A DNA stretch of 22,972 nucleotides from a virus. Position numbers and translations under genes: made by a program. The stretch covers positions 1 through 22,972 of the IMG/VR virus record IMGVR_UViG_3300008105_000022; one strand, written 5' to 3'. The notes beneath the pieces were generated by a model. That model was not told the DNA's origin, searched no databases, and saw only the letters and a list, made by a program, of their open reading frames with translations. Positions 14,701 to 22,615 of the stretch are shown here, piece by piece. Within the stretch, counting starts at the first letter, position 1. Every line of letters starts with the position of its first letter.

Positions 14701-15325
14701 CAGTTACAGATCGGGTAGGACTAGTCTGCGCTACACCGCCTAACATAGCAGAGAATTTACTAATCCTCTGCTCCTTCTGATATTCCGAGTGTTTAACAAC
14801 CTGACTCTGTGCAAGTCGCGGGCTGAGTTCTTCGAACGCAGCCACCGCAACCTTACGCGCATTAGGATCAGTAATACCGTCTAGAACAGCTCTACGCTTC
14901 TCAGCCAAGAACTGTTGATACTGATCAGGCTGCATAGTGCGCCCTGCTTCTGCAAGCGCAACTGATTCGTTAGTAAACCACGAGTTAACTTTATCTCGGG
15001 CCGCAAGAGTGTTATATCCCTCCTGCGTGTAACGATTTCCGTTACGTGCCATCTCTTCTTCTGTAACGCCAGTAAGGCGAGCGATCTTACCTTCAACAAT
15101 AAGATCGTCTCTGCGCTTATCCATAACGTTAGTCAGGGCATTAGTCAACCCATCCATTGCGGATGATAGTGCACTAGCCTGCTTAGAAGCTGCTCCGGTA
15201 GGATCACCAACATTCGGCGGCCTAATCCCTTGAATAGCAAGGGAACGCTCAGGAGCTTGTTCACGGCCAGTAATTGCTAGTGGATCATTAACAACTTCGC
15301 GTCGGCCTTGATCGGTGCCTGCCAT
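11762..15325 (-). CDS. Internal virion protein with SleB-like and M15-like peptidoglycan hydrolase domains
   Basis: The 1187-aa protein sits where T7 has gp15 (747 aa) but is much longer. Residues about 232-365 resemble the SleB/CwlJ cell-wall hydrolase family (IRTILGEAANQGTDGMAAVA, then HVLRNRA). The probable catalytic Glu is 242. Residues about 388-495 look like an M15-type zinc peptidase, with SGHRGEDHP, then GEHTTGNASDID and NVLHVDT. These supply the zinc pattern His433, Asp440, His477. The remaining 700 residues are helical and charged, as in internal core proteins. It probably opens the cell wall during DNA ejection, cutting both glycan or amide bonds and peptide cross-links. The start at 15325 has AAGGT 6 nt upstream. 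Domain names are from motif recognition only. Confidence 0.85.
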   Translation of the reverse strand: MAGTDQGRREVVNDPLAITGREQAPERSLAIQGIRPPNVGDPTGAASKQASALSSAMDGLTNALTNVMDKRRDDLIVEGKIARLTGVTEEEMARNGNRYTQEGYNTLAARDKVNSWFTNESVALAEAGRTMQPDQYQQFLAEKRRAVLDGITDPNARKVAVAAFEELSPRLAQSQVVKHSEYQKEQRISKFSAMLGGVAQTSPTRSVTDPDGNIRLTPIPIAAAINSSEEDRDIGIRTILGEAANQGTDGMAAVAHVLRNRALDKNGRFSNSIAGVAKEPKQFSVWNDGKLAAADINPGSPLYERAGKIYDAVMSGRTVDLTGGATHYYSPEGMRLMGKEKPVWFDSEAAKAGGAIKIGGHVFAGKAGASFSGEGKLEFRDPNQDKLQPTFRSALTDTSAALGVPLRVLSGHRGEDHPVEQAKMFRGYSAGEHTTGNASDIDMTGMSEQQRVQLVRELRSRGVLRFGTYSNMPNVLHVDTKDQNKDGQSWFMHDKTNTKMEDAPAWFKQAAAEPPGQIPAQPAYSGTEIQNLVRGYSGLNGPEKARAVADAMRRGLDAGDDSLFRDAGGVAILHELKAQPSDIDEVLRAEKNFNQKLLSGFSASRETWRNDFLGRVERGELNATAALEEIEKQFNAKILDDTTARSLAHQATDRIRQREGAGANSQLGNPDFLNEIGGLYQKLQVGADFVVTAREAQEIAKKYGATENDVKSIVGQMFSIDQSYKTNTRKEAERIAAAREKRDADIAQVERARTQKHGLSELSGSIEVANSKGEKQNMTLQEYGVIRIKEEHAKTYSDLVSAGKMAPGDAKAEIIKKTMLELQNHGVVDKETHGQLVGALKGNILSKDGKLTEGARQAYDAYLIMRNTPNLKDGYIARTIGDEDVRALLETAYALDAGDLNRDQALLKAHELMSTKITDPQEKLSKDITWRQDMKKSVNETLTNKVKIGFFEGLVYDDSVRDVEQIRRHTRRAEAYVMQRAEHYHMQYPNQDAKVSLEKATQDLQNNSTAVAGNLIITKPGYELHKVMGVTQHGPQAADDAVKMFLEEHGSKLWTNGLYDSKREGFLSATWRGLTTPVSEDNPKSLLPSTARRDPGVAITYNPDMGVLSIDLYKDETKQETLGDVKHIPVRAIGEWYNKQKEQPGIINQTMDAFFKALVSPIAKSKSEAIAKERGAEIGKMLGELSK

Positions 15326-15334
15326 GTTTGTACC

Positions 15335-15850
15335 TTATTTCTTACCTGTCAATTTGCTGTACGAATTTGTTAGGTCCGTACCAAAGTTCAACATATAGGT
15401 TGCAATGTTAGGAGACGGAATAAACGAGAAGTCTTGATTAGTAGCTGCCTGAAATGCGCTATTAAGCCGCTGTTGATCTGCTTGCAGATACTGCGCCGCT
15501 AGATCATCAGTAAGACGAGCCTGTTGCATACTTGCATTACGCTCAACATCAAACTGCACCATATTCACAGAACGCCCCGCTGTATTCTCAGCAGCAGCAG
15601 ACGCCTCAGCAGCCGCAGAGGTAACGTAAGACGATCGCCTTACCATGAACCTCTGCGTTGATATTCGTTCTTCCATCAAACGCTCGTTAGTAGTAATAGC
15701 GTTTTGATTGTTGGCATCAGCCAAGCGCGTCATGGCGTTTCTGTATTCTTGCCATTGACGCTTAGCCTTTGCCTCTTTATCAGCCTGTAGATAAGAGCCT
15801 ACGTTCTTAAACAGGCTAGTCATACCATTTACGGCTAGATCAGCCCACAT
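15335..15850 (-). CDS. Internal virion protein (T7 gp14-like)
   Basis: This 171-aa core protein (196 in T7) is expected to lodge in the outer membrane on ejection. The N-terminus has a short amphipathic segment (MWADLAVNGMTSLFKNVGSY). It is followed by a long Gln/Ala/Arg-rich helical region and a flexible C-terminus ending in basic residues. A segment at about 78-92 (SAAAEASAAAENTAG) is Ala-rich, as in many gp14-type proteins. The ATG overlaps the stop of the tail tubular B gene (TAATG), with GGAGGAG 4 nt upstream. It lies directly before the two large internal proteins. T7 gene 13 has no counterpart between it and gene 12. Confidence 0.88.
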   Translation of the reverse strand: MWADLAVNGMTSLFKNVGSYLQADKEAKAKRQWQEYRNAMTRLADANNQNAITTNERLMEERISTQRFMVRRSSYVTSAAAEASAAAENTAGRSVNMVQFDVERNASMQQARLTDDLAAQYLQADQQRLNSAFQAATNQDFSFIPSPNIATYMLNFGTDLTNSYSKLTGKK

Positions 15851-18222
15851 TAAGCTCCTCCGCTTTCAACGCGTCTACCACGCTTGCTGTATTGCCCAAT
15901 CCACTCAATAATTAGAATTGTAAGTGGCATATGACTATCAGTGTAAAATTCTACTTCTGCATCATCTATCTCAAGACGAAACGGCATAATGAACTGTTCG
16001 TCTGACAAAGGTTGCTGACCGACGATATTATCGATAGCCCCAATAGTACGACTATTAAAGCGCACCTCAGGACCGTCACCATACACAGAGCGCATCTTAC
16101 CGATGACTTCTCCTGTATTGAACAGACTTAAAATAAACTTAAGAATGCGCAGCTTGCCAGTACCAACAACAACCTTGTCCCGGTCTTTGACGAGTGGCAT
16201 TGTAGGAATAAATCTTGATTTGAATCGTGTACCAACAACCAGATTCCCACCAACCATACTCCGCTTTAATGTTACGCGCCATCCGTTGTTTAGTGTGTCA
16301 AACGCAATACTCTGTATCGGTACAGTGAGCCCCGGATTAGGACAACCTGTACCTTGTACACAAACAAGATTGTCATCCTTAAGGTACGTAAACGGAAGTA
16401 GGAACGCAGTGTTCACCCCGTTAACGTCAAACCGCTGATCCAAATACACAGGGTATGGAACACCGCTTTGCGTCTGCACATCTAGCGGCATACGTAATAG
16501 ATAATATCCATTCCCGATTTGCTGCACAAAATACACTCGATCTTCATCAAAGAAACTATATACAATTGGATGCTTACTAGTCCAACAATGCCAAGCCGAC
16601 TGCACCTTTTCGGTGTCCGACCAGATGTATTGGTAAATGTAAACACGCGTTTTGTTATCGTTAGTGTGAACCATCAGCATGTCATAGTTAGACGATGCAG
16701 ACAAATGAACAGCCTTACCTTCGATGTATTTTTTTACGTGCTGCGTAATTGGACGACTATCATTGATTTCCGTATTGCCCTCCGCAAAGAACTCTCGAAT
16801 AGAGGAGTAAGCACCGTAGTTAGCAGCAAAGAAAATGTTCTTGCCAGCGCCTACCGGATGCGCTCCAGTCTCCGATTCAAACTTAGTAGTAAGAACAAGA
16901 CTTGCGTTCTGAGGGGTTGCTTTGCTGCGCCCGAACACGACAAACTGCGCTTCATTGCTGAACACAACTAGATCGCGGTTGAACTGCACAGCAGATTCAA
17001 AAGCCGACGCTTCCACAGTAGATTTAATATCAATAGGGTCTGTATCCGCGAGTGCTGATGCTGAACCAAACCAATGATTATACGGGCTGTTAGTTCTTGA
17101 CATACAAACGTTAGAGCCTGCAATAAGAACACTTCGGCCTTGGAAGCTAGAAATATCCTTAATTGGGTTACCAATAAAAGATGGGTTCGGATTAGATACT
17201 TCTGTACCCACGCCCCTACTAGCCCACGATGCTTGCTTAAAATCAAACGCCGTACCCGTATATTCTAGCACATGCGGCATTGTGGTAAGATTGATCTTGT
17301 GCTTTACATTAGGAGCAACAGTTTCTTGCCAGTATCCTGCAAGACCAAATCCTGCCACAGACGGCGTAGAACCGTATGCAGCACTGTCCACAACAAACTT
17401 AAACCACAGGTCTTTTTCCGGGTCAGTCTTTTCTGCAACCCGACACACGTACAGATGCGGCGCAATTCTAGGAAGGTCCGCAGTCTTTGTAACAGTATCG
17501 TTCATGCATTTGATATTGACATTACCGTAACCGTCAGCCGCTGTGCACTTAAATTCAGCACCACTACGATGAATAAGGATAACGTCTTCTTTACGTACAA
17601 CGGTATATCCCGTAAGGTTTGTAGTAAGCTGCGTTGTCAATGCAGTAGCAATAAAAACTGTATCTACCTGAGCCGAGTGCGCAGGTACGCTACCGTCAGG
17701 GGTAGTATGAGTTGCCCGCACAATACCGTCAACCGACACTGTATAGGTACGTCCATAGGCACCACCAAGAATCTGTATAATACTGGCGTACACCGGTGCT
17801 CTGTTAAAATAGCTTAACAAGTCCGGCAACATAGCCGGTACTACGCTCTGGTTTACAAACAGTGTATTATCTTCTTCGTCTGTATGCGCACGAAACGTAC
17901 CAGCAGTTGCTAAGTAGGGCGCAGCAGCCGAGTCGATATTAACAGTATACGCAGTTGCGTTCAGATCGCGCACTTTAATAGTGTTGTCATGACATAACGC
18001 AATGTACCTATTACCGTCACGCGTCTTAAAGTTGTGCCATCCCTTAACGTTAGTGGCTGTACCCAAGAATCCGACTAGATCAGTAGGCGGACGTCTCGTT
18101 AGCCCTGTAACAGGATCACTAGTAAAGTTTTCTTGCAGAGTACACTGGCCAGTAAGCCTGTCTCGAATTGGTTGTTGAGACACACCCTGCAATAGACTTT
18201 TAAGACTGCCATCTACTTTCAA
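15850..18222 (-). CDS. Tail tubular protein B / nozzle (T7 gp12-like)
   Basis: At 790 aa (794 in T7) this is the nozzle of the short tail tube, to which the fibres attach. The N-terminus carries the family marks GVSQQP at about residues 13-18 and LTRRPPTDLV near 41-50. The rest is beta-rich, as in the six-bladed propeller of gp12. The gene starts with TTG at 18222. GGAGG lies 6 nt before it, and the TTG shares two bases with the TGA stop of tail tubular protein A, so translation is coupled. The nearby ATG is out of frame, which leaves no doubt about the TTG start. Confidence 0.95.
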   Translation of the reverse strand: MKVDGSLKSLLQGVSQQPIRDRLTGQCTLQENFTSDPVTGLTRRPPTDLVGFLGTATNVKGWHNFKTRDGNRYIALCHDNTIKVRDLNATAYTVNIDSAAAPYLATAGTFRAHTDEEDNTLFVNQSVVPAMLPDLLSYFNRAPVYASIIQILGGAYGRTYTVSVDGIVRATHTTPDGSVPAHSAQVDTVFIATALTTQLTTNLTGYTVVRKEDVILIHRSGAEFKCTAADGYGNVNIKCMNDTVTKTADLPRIAPHLYVCRVAEKTDPEKDLWFKFVVDSAAYGSTPSVAGFGLAGYWQETVAPNVKHKINLTTMPHVLEYTGTAFDFKQASWASRGVGTEVSNPNPSFIGNPIKDISSFQGRSVLIAGSNVCMSRTNSPYNHWFGSASALADTDPIDIKSTVEASAFESAVQFNRDLVVFSNEAQFVVFGRSKATPQNASLVLTTKFESETGAHPVGAGKNIFFAANYGAYSSIREFFAEGNTEINDSRPITQHVKKYIEGKAVHLSASSNYDMLMVHTNDNKTRVYIYQYIWSDTEKVQSAWHCWTSKHPIVYSFFDEDRVYFVQQIGNGYYLLRMPLDVQTQSGVPYPVYLDQRFDVNGVNTAFLLPFTYLKDDNLVCVQGTGCPNPGLTVPIQSIAFDTLNNGWRVTLKRSMVGGNLVVGTRFKSRFIPTMPLVKDRDKVVVGTGKLRILKFILSLFNTGEVIGKMRSVYGDGPEVRFNSRTIGAIDNIVGQQPLSDEQFIMPFRLEIDDAEVEFYTDSHMPLTILIIEWIGQYSKRGRRVESGGA

Positions 18223-18839
18223 GCAGAGCCTCCATCAAGTCTGTTAAAGCCTCGCGTCTGATTACCGTAAGTCTGCAATCTCTGAGCAATTGGATTATCC
18301 AGTGCACTAGTTGCAATAGTAGTAAGGCGCTTGGCCGACAAACGTTGCCACGCTTCTTGACGCTGACGCTCTAGTTCATTAGTCTTGTACGAGTCCCCAT
18401 CGTCTGCAATGTACGCAACCTTAGCGCATTGCCGCATTAAGTATTCGGCGGCAACCGCAGGGAGGTCTTCGATAGGCAAACGAACGATCATGTCTACGTA
18501 CACAGGTTGGTTAAGCACGTTCGTATGCTTGTACGTATCATAAATGAATTTACCGCGCTTAACAAACCGGAGCTTTTCCGCAGGCGATTTATCGTACAAG
18601 CGGGACACAGTTAGAGCCAGTACATCGGCAGGCGCTTCTACTCTGCCAGTAGTATCAACAGCAAGCTTGATTTCTCGCTCTGTGTTGAACCACCAGCCAA
18701 TGCTCTGGAATGCAATATCTTCTATATTGAGAATACGCTTTGCAGACGCAACAGACGGATGTAGTGTACTAAGTGAGCTTACGCCACCTTCTCCAATAGT
18801 AGTAAGAATATGGTCAATGATTATACTTTCGTCGAGCAT
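18219..18839 (-). CDS. Tail tubular protein A / gatekeeper (T7 gp11-like)
   Basis: This 206-aa adaptor ring protein joins portal and nozzle. The N-terminus (DHILTTIGEGGVSSLSTLHP, then AKRILNIEDIAFQSIGWWFN) is the typical gp11 pattern, and the C-terminus ends in a Gly-rich RGFNRLDGGSA. I place the start at the ATG at 18839, with GAGG 5 nt upstream. A longer reading from 18872 would extend into the terminator hairpin after the capsid gene and can be discarded. It is the first gene after that terminator, so its expression depends on read-through, as in T7. It overlaps the next gene by four bases. Confidence 0.93.
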   Translation of the reverse strand: MLDESIIIDHILTTIGEGGVSSLSTLHPSVASAKRILNIEDIAFQSIGWWFNTEREIKLAVDTTGRVEAPADVLALTVSRLYDKSPAEKLRFVKRGKFIYDTYKHTNVLNQPVYVDMIVRLPIEDLPAVAAEYLMRQCAKVAYIADDGDSYKTNELERQRQEAWQRLSAKRLTTIATSALDNPIAQRLQTYGNQTRGFNRLDGGSA

Positions 18840-18851
18840 AAGTACCTCATG

Positions 18852-18886
18852 AAACAAAAAGGCCGCACCCAATTAAGGGCACGGCC
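18852..18886 (-). terminator. Rho-independent terminator after the capsid gene (T-phi position)
   Basis: A 10-bp stem (18877-18886 with 18861-18870; 8 Watson-Crick and 2 G-U pairs) with a 6-nt loop TTAATT is followed by five U, a G and three more U on the minus transcript. It begins 7 nt after the capsid stop, the location of the T7 late terminator. It would make capsid mRNA more abundant than tail mRNA. Confidence 0.9.
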
Positions 18887-18893
18887 TGTAGTA

Positions 18894-19868
18894 TTACGCA
18901 CGGAAGACAACGCCGCAACAATCAGGACGATTGACGGTAACGCCAAACGCAAGGAAGCTGTCAATGAACCACTGCTTCTCTTCACGGTTGAACCACACAT
19001 CGCTCGTAAGCGGGATGGTTTCACCAGCGAACAGGGACTTCGGATGCATGATAACTGCAACGGCCTTAGCCTGAGCAGCAGACACATCGTACGCGTTACC
19101 GTTGTTCGTATTCGAGAGGAAGTGATTGGTAATGGCCGCCTGCGGAATACGCGAGGTCTTGACAATACGGACGCCTGCGCATTCCTGCACAATCATCTTG
19201 CCGAAGTTACCGTTACCTTCGCTGAAATCACGGCTGATAAGCTTGTTGCTGTTAGCAAGAACCTTGTACATTTTAGGACGAACGAACAGCACCAGTTCTT
19301 CAACCGGAATCTCTTCCTCTTCCATATCCGTGACGATAGCAGCAATAGCCGCCTCAAGCTTATCGGGATCGAGTTCGTCACCAACAGCAGTGAGTGTGCG
19401 ATTCTTACCAGCACCGATAGACTGTTTAGAAGGCGTACCATCTCCAAGCACAGGAGCAGGAGCCACCGCGCCCTTAATGGTCATAATAAGGAACGCCTGA
19501 TCGAACAGGAAGCCAAGCTCCTTACCATGATCCTGCGCAAGCTCCATACGCGCATCAAAGTGCGTCTGGAACTCATTCAGCATAGAGCGGGTGTCACGCG
19601 CAAGCACAACCGTATCAACGGTGAGCTGCACTTTACCGAACGGAGTCTGATCGGAAGCAGGCCGCACACCCGGCACAAGGGCCTTAAGCGTAGTACGACC
19701 CACACGGTTGTTAGTAATCGTGTCAGTGTTACGAACCGGCCGGATACGGACAAACTGCCGCATCATCGAGGTTTTCTTAAACTGAGCCTCGGTCTCACCG
19801 CCATACTGTTCAATCAGTAGGTTTTTATCAACGTCCGACAGGTTAGGGCCGGGAATTTCATAACTCAA
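18894..19868 (-). CDS. Major capsid protein (T7 gp10-like)
   Basis: At 324 aa (345 for T7 gp10A) this forms the icosahedral shell. The sequence has the HK97-type character. An N-terminal arm is followed by a long extended stretch (KTSMMRQFVRIRPVRNTDTI), then an LDARD-like helix region (HFDARMELAQDHGKELGFLF) and a beta-rich P domain. The start must be TTG at 19868, because the neighbouring ATG at 19861 is out of frame; AGGAG lies 8 nt before the TTG. A phage-promoter-like motif sits 33 nt upstream and a strong terminator 7 nt downstream, so the gene is a high-level transcription unit of its own. I see no frameshift extension comparable to T7 gp10B. Confidence 0.95.
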   Translation of the reverse strand: MSYEIPGPNLSDVDKNLLIEQYGGETEAQFKKTSMMRQFVRIRPVRNTDTITNNRVGRTTLKALVPGVRPASDQTPFGKVQLTVDTVVLARDTRSMLNEFQTHFDARMELAQDHGKELGFLFDQAFLIMTIKGAVAPAPVLGDGTPSKQSIGAGKNRTLTAVGDELDPDKLEAAIAAIVTDMEEEEIPVEELVLFVRPKMYKVLANSNKLISRDFSEGNGNFGKMIVQECAGVRIVKTSRIPQAAITNHFLSNTNNGNAYDVSAAQAKAVAVIMHPKSLFAGETIPLTSDVWFNREEKQWFIDSFLAFGVTVNRPDCCGVVFRA

Positions 19869-19900
19869 ATTAGTAGCTCCTAGGGATAAAAATTACTTTA

Positions 19901-19920
19901 GTGTTCTACCTAATAGGGAG
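19901..19920 (-). promoter_or_regulatory. Phage RNA polymerase promoter candidate upstream of capsid
   Basis: The minus strand reads CTCCCTATTAGGTAGAACAC, followed by TAAAG. It lies in the 69-bp gap between scaffold and capsid, the place of phi10 in T7. The TTAGGT block and the ACACTA block both match the SP6 promoter, although spaced 1-2 nt further apart. The copy upstream of the tail-fibre gene supports it. Confidence 0.6.
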
Positions 19921-19937
19921 TGGAACCTACTAGGTCT

Positions 19938-20798
19938 TTAGATACCAGCAGCCATACCGGCCTTACGTCTCTGATCGATAATAGCAATCTCGTGCGGCTT
20001 AGACCCGCGCTCGTGCGCTGCTTTAAGCTCAGCGACATACTCTGCACGAGTAAGCGGAGTACCAACAACGTTGCCAGTGCTAGTACCAGTAGCCAGCTTA
20101 GTGGCTGCTAGGCCCTTGGTACCGCCATCAGTATTATATAGACGCAGGAGCTCTCGTGCACCGATCTCGGCACGATTACCACCTTCGTTCAAAAGATCGC
20201 GGATTGCGTTAACCTGCTTTTTAAACGCAGGGTCAGCCGCTTCCTTAGTCTGGGCCCACGTCTTGACAGTGTTCCAGTTCTGCTCGCCACCAAATATTTC
20301 ATGCGTCTGCTTAACAGTCGCCTGCACAGCAGCGTTCTGGTTATTGTAGTAAGTCTCTACACCAGTCTTAACAAGATAGGTCTTTGCAGAGCCAAGCTTA
20401 GCTTCAATAGTGCTCCAGTCAATGTCAGCCAGATTACCAGACTGCATTGCTTTAGTGAAGAACTCCTGTGCTTCTTGCGGAGTAACGCCAGAATCCTTAA
20501 GAACTTCAATTGCAGCATCAGCAGCAGGATCACCAATCTTGATGAACTGCCCGGCCGGTGCTTTCTTGTCGCCTTCTTTAGCAGGATCTTCTTTCTTAGG
20601 CTCGTCCTTCTTTGCAGTAGAACTGTCCTCGTCTGATTCTTCCTGTATGTGCGGCTTACCCTTCTTTTCAGGAGGCTCGTTGCCGGGCTCAGACGGCGGC
20701 TTAGGCGCACCTTCGAAAGTCTGCCCCGGATTAAGATCGTTCTTGCCTGCGCCCTGTGCCGCAAGCGGATCAGGCTTCTCGTTATTAGTATCGCTCAT
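19938..20798 (-). CDS. Capsid assembly scaffolding protein (T7 gp9-like)
   Basis: This 286-aa protein (307 in T7) guides prohead assembly and is absent from the finished virion. The N-terminal third is low-complexity and very polar (Pro, Glu, Lys, Asp, Ser), consistent with a disordered scaffold. The middle and C-terminal parts are helical (VLKDSGVTPQEAQEFFTKAM, then WAQTKEAADPAFKKQVNAIR). The C-terminus is basic (DQRRKAGMA), as expected for the capsid-binding end. The ATG at 20798 lies 5 nt after the portal stop. The only AAGGAG is about 12 nt upstream, inside the portal gene. Position between portal and capsid makes the call firm. Confidence 0.93.
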   Translation of the reverse strand: MSDTNNEKPDPLAAQGAGKNDLNPGQTFEGAPKPPSEPGNEPPEKKGKPHIQEESDEDSSTAKKDEPKKEDPAKEGDKKAPAGQFIKIGDPAADAAIEVLKDSGVTPQEAQEFFTKAMQSGNLADIDWSTIEAKLGSAKTYLVKTGVETYYNNQNAAVQATVKQTHEIFGGEQNWNTVKTWAQTKEAADPAFKKQVNAIRDLLNEGGNRAEIGARELLRLYNTDGGTKGLAATKLATGTSTGNVVGTPLTRAEYVAELKAAHERGSKPHEIAIIDQRRKAGMAAGI

Positions 20799-20803
20799 TA
20801 CGA

Positions 20804-22393
20804 TTATTGTGCTCCTTGTACAGCAGCCTTACCAGCTTCCGCTGCGACTGCGCCTTGTGCCTTCATTTGTTCCTGTTCCACCAGCGCCTGTTGCTGTTGC
20901 ATTTGATTTTGCTGCATTTGCGCTTCTGTCATAAGGAACTTATTGTATTCAATCTGTCGAGCCGTTCCACAGAACGCCATGAACTTAAGCGGGTCAATGC
21001 CTGCACGAATATCTTCTGGCACAGCCTCTAGCATAGCTAAGTCGGAAATAAACAGCCTTAGGCTATCCATTTCTCCTTGCCGGCTCAAGCTGTCCATACC
21101 AGTGATGATGTTAGGACGAATGTCCCATCTGTCACCGTCGAACTCAATCTGGTCCAGAAGAATGTTTGCAGTAGGAACCTGCCACTGTAACGCAAGGCGT
21201 GAATAAACACCACCGTTGCTAGTTTCAAGTTCGTTAGCAAGCATGCGTATTTCTTCTGCCGTAACTCGCTCTGCGTCTCTGGTCATAGCCGAGTTCAGCA
21301 AGAACGCCTGTGCAAGGTTCCGTTCATTCCGCTCGATCATGCTCAGAATAAATTGTGCGTCGCTTTGTTTGTTAGTCTGGATAGCAACTACGTCACCTTC
21401 ACGTCCTGAGTGGTACGATCCGGCTGCGGATGTGTTTAGTAGCTCTACGTCTACAAGAGACGCTGGGTTTACAAGAAACTTAATGTCTCCCATTATACCG
21501 GCAAGATTAATCAGCGATTGATGATACACTTCAAGCGCATGGAACGTAGCCGCGTATTCTTCAACAAGGCCGCGCCCGTAGTCTTCGCCGCGCGATAGGT
21601 TCCACGTAAGCACAACCCACGGAAGCTTATCTCGCGGGTAGAACACGCCATCAGTATCTAGCTTTACTCCGCATGCTTCCTGATACACATAGAACTTACC
21701 GTTGTCTTCCAAACGAATCTGAGTGTACACAGTAATGTTAGCAGAGTCTTCGTAAGCAGCTTCGCCACTTGCTTTACGAATAGACTTAATCTGGATTTGC
21801 ACGTCTGGATGAAAAGTTTCAAACGACTTTTCTTCCTTAGTCATTATCTCGATAACAGTACCAGAAAGATCTCTTACAACACAATAGTCACGAATGTTGT
21901 AGACTTGAACTGATTTATTCGGAGGATGATAAATAAGCGCATTACCAGTGATGATAAGCAACTTAGCGGCATTAGTAGCATTTGGCCTGTATTCGACCAT
22001 GTTCTGTCGATCAGTAGCCTCTTGTTCTACATCAGCAAGTTCTTTTTCAAGCTCCGCAACAGCCGCTGCAATTTCTTTCTCGTCGTCTAGTCCAGACATA
22101 CGAGCAATATTCTGCATTGTCTTCTTAGGCAGATGCAATCGAAAGAATGCACCTTGCGGCCGGAAAAGAGTAGTAACAACTTTATTCGACAAATGGTTTA
22201 CGCAGCGTGCGCCGATACTGTCATTAGTACCACGTAGAAGCGTACCCTCAGTTGTCTTACTGTTTGCAGTCGGGAACAAGTACGGCAACGTCCAACGTGC
22301 GTATTGTTCAGACATATTAAGGACGTTAGATTTAAGCGCGTGCAATTTACTCCAACGCGCATCTAGAGTATTAGTTAGTTTAACAGGTTCCAT
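20804..22393 (-). CDS. Portal / head-tail connector (T7 gp8-like)
   Basis: At 529 aa (536 in T7) this forms the dodecameric ring through which DNA enters and leaves. The N-terminus (ARWSKLHALKSNVLNMSEQY, then ARWTLPYLFP) is characteristic. An NHLSNKVVTTLFRPQGAFFRL segment follows, and the middle holds the VEEYAATFHALEVYHQSLIN helix. The last 45 residues are Gln/Met/Ala-rich (QMQQNQMQQQQ, repeated Gln-Met) and probably flexible. The start at 22393 has AAGGGG about 5 nt upstream, overlapping the stop of the 70-aa gene. The small upstream genes are therefore in the same late operon. Confidence 0.95.
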   Translation of the reverse strand: MEPVKLTNTLDARWSKLHALKSNVLNMSEQYARWTLPYLFPTANSKTTEGTLLRGTNDSIGARCVNHLSNKVVTTLFRPQGAFFRLHLPKKTMQNIARMSGLDDEKEIAAAVAELEKELADVEQEATDRQNMVEYRPNATNAAKLLIITGNALIYHPPNKSVQVYNIRDYCVVRDLSGTVIEIMTKEEKSFETFHPDVQIQIKSIRKASGEAAYEDSANITVYTQIRLEDNGKFYVYQEACGVKLDTDGVFYPRDKLPWVVLTWNLSRGEDYGRGLVEEYAATFHALEVYHQSLINLAGIMGDIKFLVNPASLVDVELLNTSAAGSYHSGREGDVVAIQTNKQSDAQFILSMIERNERNLAQAFLLNSAMTRDAERVTAEEIRMLANELETSNGGVYSRLALQWQVPTANILLDQIEFDGDRWDIRPNIITGMDSLSRQGEMDSLRLFISDLAMLEAVPEDIRAGIDPLKFMAFCGTARQIEYNKFLMTEAQMQQNQMQQQQALVEQEQMKAQGAVAAEAGKAAVQGAQ

Positions 22394-22402
22394 CCTAGCC
22401 CC

Positions 22403-22615
22403 TTAAAGATTAAGGCCCGGCACGCCCTGCCTGTCAATTTTCTTAGTACGCTTCACAGAAACGCCAGTACCCTCAGAAGTCACTTCGCTAGTGCTGTCCG
22501 TCGAGTCTTTAACAATGGCATCTGCATCGCGCGCATCGTCTGCTTCACGAGCAGGTATCATCTGTTGGGCTGCTTTCGGTTTGCCCATAAGCGTTGACAA
22601 TAATTTAGTGCACAT
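22403..22615 (-). CDS. Small hypothetical protein, 70 aa, upstream of portal
   Basis: The ATG overlaps the stop of the 88-aa gene (TAATG), so the two are translationally coupled. The protein is polar and Asp/Ser/Thr-rich in the middle. It has a short basic/hydrophobic start (MCTKLLSTLMGKPK) and a conserved-looking end (KKIDRQGVPGLNL). The upstream neighbour shares the Met-Cys start and a GLxL end, so both may belong to one family. No membrane segment or catalytic motif is seen. Small genes just before the portal gene are common in podoviruses, and some are minor virion or assembly factors. The function here is unknown. Confidence 0.75.
   Translation of the reverse strand: MCTKLLSTLMGKPKAAQQMIPAREADDARDADAIVKDSTDSTSEVTSEGTGVSVKRTKKIDRQGVPGLNL

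Noticed and set aside
15005-15025. Partial match to the promoter motif (plus-strand GTGTTATATC) within the 1187-aa gene
   Set aside because: Only the first ten positions match and it falls in coding sequence with no gap before a gene.
18840-18872. Upstream start for tail tubular protein A at 18872
   Set aside because: It would begin inside the terminator hairpin and lacks a ribosome site; the ATG at 18839 has GAGG at proper spacing.
18887-18960. Possible T7 gp10B-like frameshift extension of the capsid
   Set aside because: The terminator begins 7 nt after the stop and no slippery sequence with an open extension is visible.
18810-19820. Long plus-strand open frame (336 codons) opposite the capsid gene
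   Set aside because: It mirrors a clearly real capsid gene, has no ribosome site and a composition typical of antisense shadows (many Arg, His, Asn, Thr), and would oppose all other transcription.
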